A DNA stretch of 64,000 bases, taken from assembly GCA_903877135.1 (NCBI GenBank), contig CAIRCN010000074.1:124001-188000 (forward strand). The letters are read 5' to 3'. Source of the stretch: an uncultured Opitutia bacterium. Lineage in GTDB: Bacteria > Verrucomicrobiota > Verrucomicrobiia > Opitutales > Opitutaceae. This document shows positions 50,011-58,746 of the stretch, one piece after another. A model generated the notes under the pieces. That model was not told where the DNA came from. It searched no databases and saw only the letters and a list, made by a program, of their open reading frames with translations. A program made the position numbers and the translations under genes. The first letter of the stretch is position 1, and each line of letters starts with the position of its first letter.

Positions 50011-51288
50011 ATGACCGACAAGTCCCTGCCTTTCACCCAAGCCCAGTTGGAAACTATCGTCGCCGCCGTGCCGACGCCCTTCCACCTCTACGACGAGGCG
50101 GCGATGCGCCGCAACGCCCGCGAGTTTTACTCGGCGTTTTCGTGGGTGCCGGGCGGCTTCAAAAACTACTTCGCGGTCAAGGCGCTGCCCAACCCGCACA
50201 TTCTCAACCTCCTTCGCGAGGAAGGACTCGGCGGCGATTGCTCGTCGATGGCGGAGCTGCTCCTGTGCAAAGCGACGGGCATCACGGGCGAGAACATCAT
50301 GTTCACGTCGAATGACACGCCCGCCAACGAATTCCGGGCCGCATGCGAACTGGGCGCCATCATCAATCTCGACGACATCCGCCACCTGCCATTTCTCGAG
50401 CAAGCGCTGGGAGGGCGGCTGCCGTCGGTCCTCTGCTTTCGGTTCAATCCCGGTCTGCTCAAGGCGGGCAACGCCATCATCGGCAAACCAGAGGAGGCCA
50501 AATACGGATTCACCCGACTGCAACTCTTCGAGGGTTACCGCCTTGCCCGCGACCGCGGGGTGAAGCGCTTCGGCCTGCACACGATGGTCGCCTCCAACGA
50601 ACTCAGCCCCGCCTATTTCTTGGAGACGGCGCAGATGCTCTTTGACCTCGCCGTGGAACTGCACCGCGAACTCGGCATCCACCTCGAATTCGTCAACCTC
50701 GGCGGTGGCATCGGCATTCCCTATCGGCCCGACCAGACCGTCGTCGATCTGGTGAACCTGAGTGCCAGCATCCGCGGCGCCTACGAGCGGACAATCCGTC
50801 CGGCGGGGCTCGACCCGCTGCGCATCACGATGGAGTGCGGCCGTATGATCACCGGGCCCTACGGCTACCTCGTCAGCCGCGTCCTCCACAAGAAGGCGAC
50901 TTACAAGGACTATGTTGGCCTCGACGCGTGCATGGCCAACCTCATGCGCCCGGGCATGTATGGTTCCTACCATCATATCACCGTTCCTGCCCGCGAAGGC
51001 GGTCCGCGAAAAACCTACGATGTCACCGGCTCGCTCTGTGAAAACAACGACAAGTTCGCCATCGACCGTGAAATCGCCGACCCCGCCGTCGGCGACTTGG
51101 TCGTGATCCACGACACCGGGGCCCACGGCCATGCCATGGGTTTCAATTACAACGGCAAGCTGCGCTCGGCCGAAGTTCTCTGGTCGGGCGGCACGCAGTT
51201 CCGGATCATCCGCCGCGCGGAGAACTACGCGGACCACTTCGCGACGCTCGACTATCCCGGCCTGCAGACATCGGTTTGCGCGCCTTGA
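50011..51288 (+). CDS. lysA: Diaminopimelate decarboxylase
   Basis: A 425-residue PLP enzyme for the last step of lysine synthesis. The PLP lysine is in FKNYFAVKALPNPHIL, HTMVASNEL follows, GGGIGIPYRPDQ is the phosphate-binding loop, and ECGRMITGPYGYLVSRV and GSLCENNDKFA close the active site. Long for LysA but with all key parts. The 127 bases upstream contain no lysine riboswitch signature that I can see. It is convergent with ctaG. Confidence 0.92.
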   Translation: MTDKSLPFTQAQLETIVAAVPTPFHLYDEAAMRRNAREFYSAFSWVPGGFKNYFAVKALPNPHILNLLREEGLGGDCSSMAELLLCKATGITGENIMFTSNDTPANEFRAACELGAIINLDDIRHLPFLEQALGGRLPSVLCFRFNPGLLKAGNAIIGKPEEAKYGFTRLQLFEGYRLARDRGVKRFGLHTMVASNELSPAYFLETAQMLFDLAVELHRELGIHLEFVNLGGGIGIPYRPDQTVVDLVNLSASIRGAYERTIRPAGLDPLRITMECGRMITGPYGYLVSRVLHKKATYKDYVGLDACMANLMRPGMYGSYHHITVPAREGGPRKTYDVTGSLCENNDKFAIDREIADPAVGDLVVIHDTGAHGHAMGFNYNGKLRSAEVLWSGGTQFRIIRRAENYADHFATLDYPGLQTSVCAP

Positions 51289-51303
51289 GGACTCCTTCAC
51301 CAT

Positions 51304-52098
51304 TCACTTCACGCCGTCGGCCTGCTGGCCGGCCTGAAACCAGCGGAAAAACGCCACGCCGAAAGCGGAAATCGCCACGAGCATCCCTGTGATCTTCATC
51401 CCCACGCCTGCCAGCAACTGGTCGTCGGCAGGCGAGAAACCCGCGAACAGCCTCGGCGCATATTCATAGGTCGGATAGAGGATGTCGTCGGAAAACGTGA
51501 TATAGGCGAACACCGGCGTCATCGCGATCAGTATGAGGAAAAAATAGATCATCTGGCCGGCATAACTGATCGGCGGGAGTGCCCGCGAGGGGCTGAGCAT
51601 CGGCCACCAGTAGAACAGCGCCGCGCCGAAAAACATCAGATGCTCGAGCACATGCACCAGTTTGTCCTGCAGCGCCCAGTCGTAGAGATACGGCATGTGC
51701 CAGAGGGAGATGACGAGCGTATAGACCAGTCCGCACCCCAGCGGGCGAAAAAGCCGCCGCAGGAGCCCTTGCTTCGCCACGGGCGCCAGCGCGGGTTCAA
51801 CCATCCAGTCCGGCAGCCCCAGCAGAAACAGAATCGCTGCGGGATAGACCAGAATTAGGTGCTGGAGCATGTGCACGCTGAACAGGAACCGCTCGCCGAT
51901 CTGGTCCAGCGGTGAGCCGACCGCGAGGTAGAAGATCACCAGCGACGAGTAAAACCGCCACGCATGCCCGCGGGGGAAAGGCTGATCTGGAGCAAGTCTC
52001 CCGCGCATGGGACCGGCGAGGATCGCCCACAGCCAGCCGAGGAGGACAAGCCCGCCGATGAGGAAGGGTTCGTTGTGCCAGTGCCGCCAGTCGATCAT
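51304..52098 (-). CDS. ctaG: Cytochrome c oxidase assembly protein, CtaG/caa3 family
   Basis: A 264-residue membrane protein with about seven hydrophobic segments. The family pattern of histidines is present: FSVHMLQHLILVY, SLWHMPYLYDWAL and HVLEHLMFFGAALFYWWPML. This is the caa3_CtaG type (Bacillus CtaG-like), needed for copper loading. It is the last gene of ctaC-D-E-F-G. 63 bases separate it from subunit IV. Confidence 0.88.
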   Translation of the reverse strand: MIDWRHWHNEPFLIGGLVLLGWLWAILAGPMRGRLAPDQPFPRGHAWRFYSSLVIFYLAVGSPLDQIGERFLFSVHMLQHLILVYPAAILFLLGLPDWMVEPALAPVAKQGLLRRLFRPLGCGLVYTLVISLWHMPYLYDWALQDKLVHVLEHLMFFGAALFYWWPMLSPSRALPPISYAGQMIYFFLILIAMTPVFAYITFSDDILYPTYEYAPRLFAGFSPADDQLLAGVGMKITGMLVAISAFGVAFFRWFQAGQQADGVK

Positions 52099-52161
52099 GG
52101 GATAAGAAAACGGCGGCCTGCTGACCGTCGTGTCAAGCGCAAGGACCTTGGCTATGCCTGC

Positions 52162-52533
52162 TCAGGCCGGCAGGGTGAGAGCGGGTGGGGAGTCGTTGCG
52201 CGCGGCGGTGAGAGGGCGGCTAGCATCGGCGCCGAAGAGTTTGAGCAGGGCCCACATCGTGCCGCCGGCCAGAATGAGCCCGATGAAAAACAGGATCGTG
52301 CAGAAGGCTTTGTCCCACCGCAGATGCATGAAGATGAAAATGACGAATAGGAACTTCACGGCCGAGAGGACGATGAGGGAGGTGACGATGAGAGTCTTCG
52401 CGAAGGGCAGGTAGACGCCGACGATCTCGACGCCGGTGATGACGGCGAGGAGCATAGCAATTTGCACGTAGATCCAGAACTTGCTTTCCTCGAGTCCGTG
52501 CTCGTGGGCCGGCGTGATAGGGGAGTCGCTCAT
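52162..52533 (-). CDS. ctaF: Cytochrome c oxidase subunit IV-like protein (CtaF type)
   Basis: A 123-residue protein with three transmembrane segments (IAMLLAVITGVEIVGVYLPF; TLIVTSLIVLSAVKFLFVIFIFMHL; CTILFFIGLILAGGTMWALL). This is the CtaF/CoxIV pattern in bacterial caa3 operons, with FVIFIFMHLRWD typical. It stabilises the oxidase complex. It begins 6 bases after ctaE. Confidence 0.88.
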   Translation of the reverse strand: MSDSPITPAHEHGLEESKFWIYVQIAMLLAVITGVEIVGVYLPFAKTLIVTSLIVLSAVKFLFVIFIFMHLRWDKAFCTILFFIGLILAGGTMWALLKLFGADASRPLTAARNDSPPALTLPA

Positions 52534-52539
52534 GGGAGG

Positions 52540-53391
52540 TCAGACGTATTCGAGGAGGTAAACGGCGGTGAAGATGACGATCCAGACGATGTCAACGAAG
52601 TGCCAGTAGAGGCCCATGGACTCGACGTCGATGGCGTTGCGTTCGCCGAAGTCGACAGTGCCGGCCGGGCGGGCGAACCAGAAGCAGCCGCCGAGGCACA
52701 CCAAGGTGCCGGCAAGGGTGAGAAACTCGCGGCCGTAGAAGCTGGCCATCGCATAGCCGTTGAAGCCCTGGAGCGACCAGACGAGTTCGATCACGAATTT
52801 CACGACGAGCACGAGGGTGCCGACAAGGGCGGCGACGTGGAGGAGGTTGTTTGCCCAGGGATGGCCGCCTACAGAGGAGCCGGTGGGCTTGTAGGAGCGC
52901 ACATACATGAGCCCGAGCCACAGGACGCCAATGGCCACATGCGTGCCGTGCGTGCCGGTGAGTGTGAAGAAGGTCGTGCCGAGGATACTGTTCGTGATCG
53001 TGAGGTGTTTCTCGAAGACGAAGTTGTTGAACTCGTAAACCTGGCAGCCGAGGAAGATCGCGCCGAAGAACATCGTCATGAGCAGCGAGAGGCGAAGGCT
53101 CTTGAGGTTGCCCTTCTGGATGGCGTTGACGGCGAGCGCCATCATCAGCGACGACATCAGGAGTATGAACGTCGAGAATGAGGTCAGCGGGATGTCGAAT
53201 ACAGCTTTAGGCGAGAGGGAGTCGGACGGCGGGTGAAGCCGGTAGATGAGGTGCGTGGAGATCAGCGCGCCGAAGAACATGCAGTCCGACGCGAGGAAAG
53301 CCCACATGAGGAGCTTCTTGTTCGGGATGCCCGTCGAGGTGGAGGGATCGTGGTGGTGATCGATGGTGCCGGTGGCGGCGTGGCTGCTCAT
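52540..53391 (-). CDS. ctaE: Cytochrome c oxidase subunit III
   Basis: A 283-residue subunit III with about seven hydrophobic segments. ASDCMFFGALISTHLIYRLH, FFTLTGTHGTHVAIGVLWLGLMY and LYWHFVDIVWIVIFTAVYLL, including the family HG-HV and WHFVD-W patterns, are clear. It starts 24 bases downstream of ctaD and is followed by subunit IV. Confidence 0.94.
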   Translation of the reverse strand: MSSHAATGTIDHHHDPSTSTGIPNKKLLMWAFLASDCMFFGALISTHLIYRLHPPSDSLSPKAVFDIPLTSFSTFILLMSSLMMALAVNAIQKGNLKSLRLSLLMTMFFGAIFLGCQVYEFNNFVFEKHLTITNSILGTTFFTLTGTHGTHVAIGVLWLGLMYVRSYKPTGSSVGGHPWANNLLHVAALVGTLVLVVKFVIELVWSLQGFNGYAMASFYGREFLTLAGTLVCLGGCFWFARPAGTVDFGERNAIDVESMGLYWHFVDIVWIVIFTAVYLLEYV

Positions 53392-53415
53392 GATGGAGGG
53401 AAAAGGGGCGGGGGA

Positions 53416-55353
53416 TCAGTGGTGGGCAGACGGGTCTTCGACAGGATTGCCATCGGCGTCGAGGTGCAGGTGGTAGCCATCGACGCCTTCGAGGGACCAG
53501 AGGTAAATGCCGGCGAGCAAGACCACGCCGCCGACTAGGGCCACGGGCAAATTATGATAGACTGCGCCAAAGGCGCCGATGAGCGCGCCGAGACTGGCGA
53601 TCAGCGGCCAGATCGACTGGTGCGGCATGTGGATGCCGCCGTGCGCAGACTCGGCCTGGGCGTGCGCGGTCTTTTCCTGTGCGATCTCGGCCTGGTGGTG
53701 TTTTTCATACCAGAAGGCGTCGCGTGCGTGGATGGTGGGAGTGACGAGAAAATTATACTCGGGCGGCGGATTCGGTATCGACCACTCAAGGGTGCGCGCA
53801 TCCCATGGATCGCGGCCGACCGTCTTGCCCTTGATGTAGGTGTAAATGACCACCGCAAAGTAGAGCGCAATGCCGACGCCAAGGGTGAAGGCGCCGACGG
53901 TGGAGATGAGGTTGGCGGTGTTCCAGCCCATGTTGGAATCGTAGGTGAAGGTGCGGCGGGGCATGCCGTTCAGGCCGAGGAAATGCATCGGGAAGAACGT
54001 GACGTTGAAGCCGACGAAGATGATCCAGAAGGAGAGCTTGCCCCAGAATTCGCTGACTTGGCGGCCGAACATGAGCGGGAACCAGTAGTGGATGCCGGCG
54101 AGCAGGGCGAAGATCGAACCGCCGATCAGCACGTAGTGAAAATGGGCGACGACGAAATAGCTGTCCTGCTGCTGGGCGTCGGCCGGCGCGGCGGAATGCA
54201 TGACGCCGGAGAAGCCGCCGATCATGAACATCCAGATAAAGCCGAGGGCGAACATCATGGGGGTGCGCATCTGGAGGTGGCCGCCCCAGAGGGTGCCGAT
54301 CCAGTTGAAGATTTTTACGCCGGTGGGGACCGCGATGGCCATGGTGGCGAGGGCGAAGGCGGCGGTCGCAACCGTGCCCATGCCGGTGGTGAACATGTGG
54401 TGGCTCCACACGGCGAAGCCGAGGAAGCCGATGCTCGCGCCCGAGAAGACGACGATTGGGTAGCCGAAGAGTGGCTTGCGCGAGAAGGTGGGGAGAATTT
54501 CGGAAACGATGCCCATCGCGGGCAAAATCAGGATGTAAACTTCGGGATGACCGAAGATCCAAAAGAGGTGCTGCCAGAGGATCGGCATGCCACCGTTGGA
54601 CACCTCAAAGAAGTTGGTGCCAAAGGTGCGGTCCATCAGCAGCTCGACGAGCGCAATAGTGATGGCCGGGAAGGAGAGGATGATGAGGAACGAGGTGATG
54701 AGGGTCATCCAGGTGAAGACCGGGAGGCGCATCATCGTCATGCCGGGGGCGCGGAGGTTGATGATGGTGACGATGAAGTTAAGGGCGGCGGCGATGGAGG
54801 CGGCGCCGAGGAGCTGGAGGCCGAGCACCCAGAAATCGACGGAGTGGCCGGGCATGAAAGTGCGCGAGGTGAGGGGGGCGTAGCCGACCCAGGTGGCGTT
54901 GGGCGGGCCATCGGGGAGAAACCAGCCGACGTTGAGGATGATAGCGCCGGCGACGAAGGTCCAAAGCGAGAAGGCGTTGAGGCGCGGGAAGGCGACATCG
55001 CGCGCGCCGATCTGGAGCGGCATGATGAAGTTGAAGAAAGCGGCGCCAAGCGGCATAACGGCGAGGAAGATCATCGTAGTGCCGTGCATGGTGAACATCG
55101 CGCTGTATTCGTGCGCGCTGAGGACGTTGTTGTTGGGCACGGCGAGCTGGAGGCGGATCAGCAAGGCCTCGCAACCGCCGACGAGGAAGAAGAACAGCGC
55201 GAAGAGACCGTAGAGAAACCCGATGCGCTTGTGGTCCACCGTCGTGAGCCAGCTCATGAGGCCGGTCTTGGCGGTGGGGCGCCAGAGCACATAGGGCTGG
55301 TGTGGCGCGGAGGCGCCGGGGGTGAGATCAGAGGAATGGGCCGAGGCGTCCAT
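53416..55353 (-). CDS. ctaD: Cytochrome c oxidase subunit I, caa3 type
   Basis: A 645-residue subunit with heme a and a3-CuB ligands. HEYSAMFTMHGTTMIFLAVMP binds low-spin heme; WIFGHPEVYILILPAMG carries the CuB His linked to Tyr. VWSHHMFTTGM supplies the other two CuB His, and VVAHFHYVLIGG the heme a3/a His. Two extra helices at the C-terminus (WPLIASLGALIGAFG, VALVGGVVLLAGIYLW) extend it beyond the usual length. It follows ctaC by 9 bases. Confidence 0.96.
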   Translation of the reverse strand: MDASAHSSDLTPGASAPHQPYVLWRPTAKTGLMSWLTTVDHKRIGFLYGLFALFFFLVGGCEALLIRLQLAVPNNNVLSAHEYSAMFTMHGTTMIFLAVMPLGAAFFNFIMPLQIGARDVAFPRLNAFSLWTFVAGAIILNVGWFLPDGPPNATWVGYAPLTSRTFMPGHSVDFWVLGLQLLGAASIAAALNFIVTIINLRAPGMTMMRLPVFTWMTLITSFLIILSFPAITIALVELLMDRTFGTNFFEVSNGGMPILWQHLFWIFGHPEVYILILPAMGIVSEILPTFSRKPLFGYPIVVFSGASIGFLGFAVWSHHMFTTGMGTVATAAFALATMAIAVPTGVKIFNWIGTLWGGHLQMRTPMMFALGFIWMFMIGGFSGVMHSAAPADAQQQDSYFVVAHFHYVLIGGSIFALLAGIHYWFPLMFGRQVSEFWGKLSFWIIFVGFNVTFFPMHFLGLNGMPRRTFTYDSNMGWNTANLISTVGAFTLGVGIALYFAVVIYTYIKGKTVGRDPWDARTLEWSIPNPPPEYNFLVTPTIHARDAFWYEKHHQAEIAQEKTAHAQAESAHGGIHMPHQSIWPLIASLGALIGAFGAVYHNLPVALVGGVVLLAGIYLWSLEGVDGYHLHLDADGNPVEDPSAHH

Positions 55354-55362
55354 GAGAGGGAT

Positions 55363-56643
55363 TTATTTCAGGCTTTGGAGGTAGGCGACGAGGGCTGTCT
55401 CGTCGTCGGCGGTGAGGGTGATGTTTGGCACCCAGGCGCCTTGGTCGTCCTTCTTCAGGTAGCCCGGCATGCCGCCGAGGCCGAGATACATCTTGTTGCC
55501 TGGTTTCACGGAGTCGGGGTTGTGAATCCAGCGGCGGAGCTGGTCGGTGTTGTTTTCGAGCAGGCCGGCGACAATTGTTGTGCGGGAGCCGACGTGCGTG
55601 AGATCAGGCGCGACGGCGCCGGTTCCCTCGTGGCCGCGGATGGTGTGGCAGGTGATGCACGTCTTCGACTGGAAGAGGCGGCGGCCTTGGGCGATGAGCG
55701 CGGGGTTTTCGCCGGGCTCGGGCTCCTGTTTTTCGCGCCAGGATTGGAGCGGGTCGGCGTCATATTTGCCGGTGTAGCCGTATTGGTTGCGCATCCAATC
55801 GGTCTTGAAGGTGTGGGTGGTAAACGGCGCGGTAGAGGCGGACGGGACGACTTGGCGGGCGGGGGCAAGCTCGCGGTTGACCCAGTCGTAGAATTCCTGA
55901 GGCCCGAGTGCGATCACGCGGAAGCGCATGATGGCATGCGGGTCTCCGCAGAATTCGGCGCACTGGCCCCAGAAATAGCCGGGAGCGTCGGCTTCGAGCC
56001 AGATGGCGTTGCCGCGGTTCGGGATCATGTCGACTTTGCCCGCGAGCTTGGGAATCCAGAAGCTGTGGATCACGTCCATCGTGCGGAGGTCGATGCGCAC
56101 GGGGCGGCCGGCGGGTATGACCAGTTCGTTGCTGGCGGTGAGCGGGCCGACGCCGGCGATTTGTTCGGAAGGGTAGTCGAACTTGAACCACCATTGATAG
56201 GCGGTGGCATTGACCGTGTAGGTGTTGGCTTTTTCCTCGGCGGGCACATCATAGGTGAACCAGATGGCCTTGAGGGTGGGCACGGCGATGATGACAAGGG
56301 CGAACACGGAGGCGCCGATGAGGCCGAGTTCGATCAGGGGATTGCCATGGGACTGCGCCGGGGGCTCGGCGTGAGCGTCGGCTTCGCTGCGGGCTTTGAA
56401 CTTCAGCGTCGCGTAGGCGAGCACGGAGGCGACGATAACGAAAATCGCTAGCGTCACCCAGCAGGTGACGTAGAATACTTGGAGCTGGGAGCGCGCGACG
56501 GGGCCGGCGACGTTGATGGTAGACTGGGGGCCATCCATCTTCCAGAAATTGAGGTTGCAGCCCGAGGAGATGGCGACGGTGCCAAACGCCATCGCGGCGC
56601 GCGCCCAGTGGGCGATCGTGGTGGGAAGGAAGGTCAAACGCAT
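55363..56643 (-). CDS. ctaC: Cytochrome c oxidase subunit II with fused cytochrome c (caa3)
   Basis: A 426-residue subunit. A signal region with a lipobox-like SSGCNL is followed by two transmembrane helices. The CuA site is GQCAEFCGDPHAIMRF, with the upstream aromatic YQWWFKFDY and VIHSFWIP. The fused heme c domain at the C-terminus has CITCHTIRGHEG and a Met in GGMPGYL, which makes it caa3 type. It is the first gene of ctaC-D-E-F-G. Its promoter must lie within 56644-56881. Confidence 0.95.
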   Translation of the reverse strand: MRLTFLPTTIAHWARAAMAFGTVAISSGCNLNFWKMDGPQSTINVAGPVARSQLQVFYVTCWVTLAIFVIVASVLAYATLKFKARSEADAHAEPPAQSHGNPLIELGLIGASVFALVIIAVPTLKAIWFTYDVPAEEKANTYTVNATAYQWWFKFDYPSEQIAGVGPLTASNELVIPAGRPVRIDLRTMDVIHSFWIPKLAGKVDMIPNRGNAIWLEADAPGYFWGQCAEFCGDPHAIMRFRVIALGPQEFYDWVNRELAPARQVVPSASTAPFTTHTFKTDWMRNQYGYTGKYDADPLQSWREKQEPEPGENPALIAQGRRLFQSKTCITCHTIRGHEGTGAVAPDLTHVGSRTTIVAGLLENNTDQLRRWIHNPDSVKPGNKMYLGLGGMPGYLKKDDQGAWVPNITLTADDETALVAYLQSLK

Positions 56644-56676
56644 TGGTGCAGTCTGTGGAAAAAAAAGGAGGCCGCG

Positions 56677-56712
56677 ATGTCCGCGAGCGTTCCGCCGTCA
56701 GAGTCCGGGTAA
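56677..56712 (+). CDS. Possible 11-codon leader peptide upstream of the azurin gene
   Basis: ATG 56677 is preceded by AAGGAGG at a spacing of 5 bases, one of the best ribosome sites seen in the window. The frame is 11 codons (MSASVPPSESG) and stops at 56712. It lies 170 bases before the azurin start and might be a leader, a small protein, or chance. Nothing else supports it. Confidence 0.25.
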   Translation: MSASVPPSESG

Positions 56713-56881
56713 GTCCCGGTATTTCAAGTCAGAATCCGCGTTTTTTGCCGGAAAGTGCGCATCTATTGCCAGTGTTTGGGCGGCGAAAGGCAGTTTCGCG
56801 CGGTGGCGAAGGCCTGAGGGCAGGAGAAATCATGGCTTTGCGTTTGCCCGACGCAGAGGTTGTGCCAAGAATATTAGACGT

Positions 56882-57373
56882 ATGAAATCCAGTCTCCGCC
56901 TCACTCTCGCACTTTTTGCGCTCATTACTGCTGGTTGCGGCCAGAAGGGGGATTTGTCCACCGCCGTGGCCACGACTGCGCCCCAAGCTGGGACGCGCAC
57001 CGTGGAAATCACCGCGGGCGACAACATGAAATTCAGTCTGTCCACGATCGAGGCCAAGCCTGGCGAAGAGATCAAAGTCATCCTGACCAACATCGGCACA
57101 CAGCCGAAGGAGGTCATGGGGCACAACTGGATTCTCCTCAAGGGCGGGGTCGATGCGGCGGGCTATTCTGCGGCGGCGATACTTGCCAAGGACACCGATT
57201 ATTTCCCGGCCGACCGGGCGGGCGACGTGCTCGCGCACATTCCGTTGCAGGGGCCGCGGAAGTCGGGTGAAATCACGTTCAAGGCGCCGATGCAGCCGGG
57301 TGAATATTTGTTTCTGTGCAGCTTCCCGGCACACTTCCAGGTTGGGATGAAGGGCGTGCTCGTCGTCAAGTAA
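56882..57373 (+). CDS. Azurin-like blue copper lipoprotein
   Basis: A 163-residue cupredoxin. The signal has a lipobox LITAGC with Cys19. The copper ligands are all present: His81 in EVMGHNW, Cys146, His151 and Met156 in LFLCSFPAHFQVGM. The mature part follows the azurin fold and carries KFSLSTIEAKPGEEIKVILTN at the start. It could donate electrons to the caa3 oxidase, whose ctaC gene diverges from it, or serve as an alternative to cytochrome c. Confidence 0.93.
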   Translation: MKSSLRLTLALFALITAGCGQKGDLSTAVATTAPQAGTRTVEITAGDNMKFSLSTIEAKPGEEIKVILTNIGTQPKEVMGHNWILLKGGVDAAGYSAAAILAKDTDYFPADRAGDVLAHIPLQGPRKSGEITFKAPMQPGEYLFLCSFPAHFQVGMKGVLVVK

Positions 57374-57424
57374 TCCCACGCGCCGGGATAGGTTTCAAGG
57401 CAAGCCGGGCCGAGCACCCGGCTA

Positions 57425-57859
57425 CTATTTGGCCGCCGGCCACCAGCGGTAGAGGAAGAAATACACCAGCACGCCGGTCACGGACACGTAATACCAGATG
57501 GGAAATGTCCACCGGGCCCAAGCCCTGTGGCGCTCGATGTTGCCGCGGATGGCAAAGAGAAACGTCCGCGGCACGAGGTAGGCGATGCTCATCGCGAGGA
57601 TGATGTGCGAGACAAGCATGGTGAAATATACGGGGCGGATCGCGCCGGTGCCGCCGAAGGGCGTGTGCATACCGTGAACGAGGATCTTGTGCGTCACGTA
57701 GCCGACAAGGAACACCGCCGAGACCGCGGTGGCGGAGAGCATGACTTTGCGGTGCGCCTCCTTGCGGCCAGTTTTGACGAGGATGAAGCCCGCGGTAATC
57801 AGCGCGGTGGCGAAAGCGTTGAGCGCGGCGTTAATCGAGGGAATGTCTTGGATGGTCAT
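57425..57859 (-). CDS. DUF420 membrane protein of the oxidase locus
   Basis: A 144-residue protein from ATG 57859 with four hydrophobic segments: ALNAFATALITAGFILV, MLSATAVSAVFLVGYVTHKI, YFTMLVSHIILAMSIAYLV and WTFPIWYYVSVTGVLVYFF. This matches DUF420, often found with ctaA/ctaB and SCO. THKILVHG and MLVSHIILA contain His that may bind heme or copper. Its start overlaps the ctaB stop (ATGA). Function is unproven. Confidence 0.85.
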   Translation of the reverse strand: MTIQDIPSINAALNAFATALITAGFILVKTGRKEAHRKVMLSATAVSAVFLVGYVTHKILVHGMHTPFGGTGAIRPVYFTMLVSHIILAMSIAYLVPRTFLFAIRGNIERHRAWARWTFPIWYYVSVTGVLVYFFLYRWWPAAK

Positions 57860-58746
57860 GGGGCGAAAACAAGCCGGTCGGCGACGAGGGCGCCGAGCAC
57901 TAGGGGCAGATAGCCGATCGAAGTGAAAAAGAGCTGGCGCGCTGCCTTGTCGCGACCCTCGGTGCGCAGAAACCGCGCCGCGCGCCAGAGAAACCAACCG
58001 CCTCCAGCCGCTGCGACGCCGAAATAATACCAGCTCGCGAGCCCCAGCCAGGCCGGGAGGAACGTGACGAGCACGAGGGCGGCGGTGTTGACGAGCGACC
58101 AGCCGGAGACCCACGCACCCGACTGGTCAAGGACAGAGAGCATGGGAAAATTCACGCCGGCGTAGTCGGCGCGGTAGGTCCAGGCCACCGCCATGAAATG
58201 CGGCACCTGCCAGAAAAACAGCACGGCGAAGAGGATCCAGCCCAGCGCCGACACGCGGCCTTCGCCCGCCGCCCAGCCGATGAGTGGGGGAAACGCACCG
58301 GCAATGGCGCCGATCTCCGTGCTCCAGCGCGACCAGCGTTTGGCGGGAGTATACCAGCAGAGATAGGAGATGATCGTGAGCAGGGTGAAGAGGGCGGCGA
58401 GGGGGTTGACCCGCGCAAACAGCAAAAAGAGCGCCGCGATGCACAGCAACATGCCGAGCACGAAAGCGGAGCCGGTCGGAACCTTGCCGGTCGGAATGGG
58501 TCGCTGCGCGGTGCGTTTCATCAGCGCGTCGGTGTCCTGCTCCAGCCACTGGTTCAACGTGGCGACACCGGCGGCAGCGAGGGAAGTGCCGACGACGAGG
58601 CAGAACAATTTCAACGGGTCGCCTGGCGGACGCGCCGCAGCATAGCCGACCAAGGCCGTGAGCACGGACAGGAGGCTGAGCCTCGGCTTTGTGAGTTCGA
58701 GGTAGTCACCAAAACGAGGGGGCGCGACGGGAGCGGGATCGTTCAT
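57856..58746 (-). CDS. ctaB: Protoheme IX farnesyltransferase (heme O synthase)
   Basis: A 296-residue UbiA-type prenyltransferase with about nine helices. It carries LTKPRLSLLSVLTALVGY and the two Asp-rich motifs NQWLEQDTDALMKRTAQRPIPTG and YRADYAGVNFPMLSV. It converts heme B to heme O, the precursor for heme A in CtaD. Its start overlaps the stop of ctaA by 4 bases, and its stop overlaps DUF420 by 4 bases. Confidence 0.95.
   Translation of the reverse strand: MNDPAPVAPPRFGDYLELTKPRLSLLSVLTALVGYAAARPPGDPLKLFCLVVGTSLAAAGVATLNQWLEQDTDALMKRTAQRPIPTGKVPTGSAFVLGMLLCIAALFLLFARVNPLAALFTLLTIISYLCWYTPAKRWSRWSTEIGAIAGAFPPLIGWAAGEGRVSALGWILFAVLFFWQVPHFMAVAWTYRADYAGVNFPMLSVLDQSGAWVSGWSLVNTAALVLVTFLPAWLGLASWYYFGVAAAGGGWFLWRAARFLRTEGRDKAARQLFFTSIGYLPLVLGALVADRLVFAP

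Noticed and set aside
53554-56451. A 965-codon plus-strand frame opposite ctaC and ctaD
   Set aside because: It is rich in Glu, Gly, Asp and Ala as expected for the shadow of a GC-rich gene, and the minus-strand frames carry all oxidase motifs.
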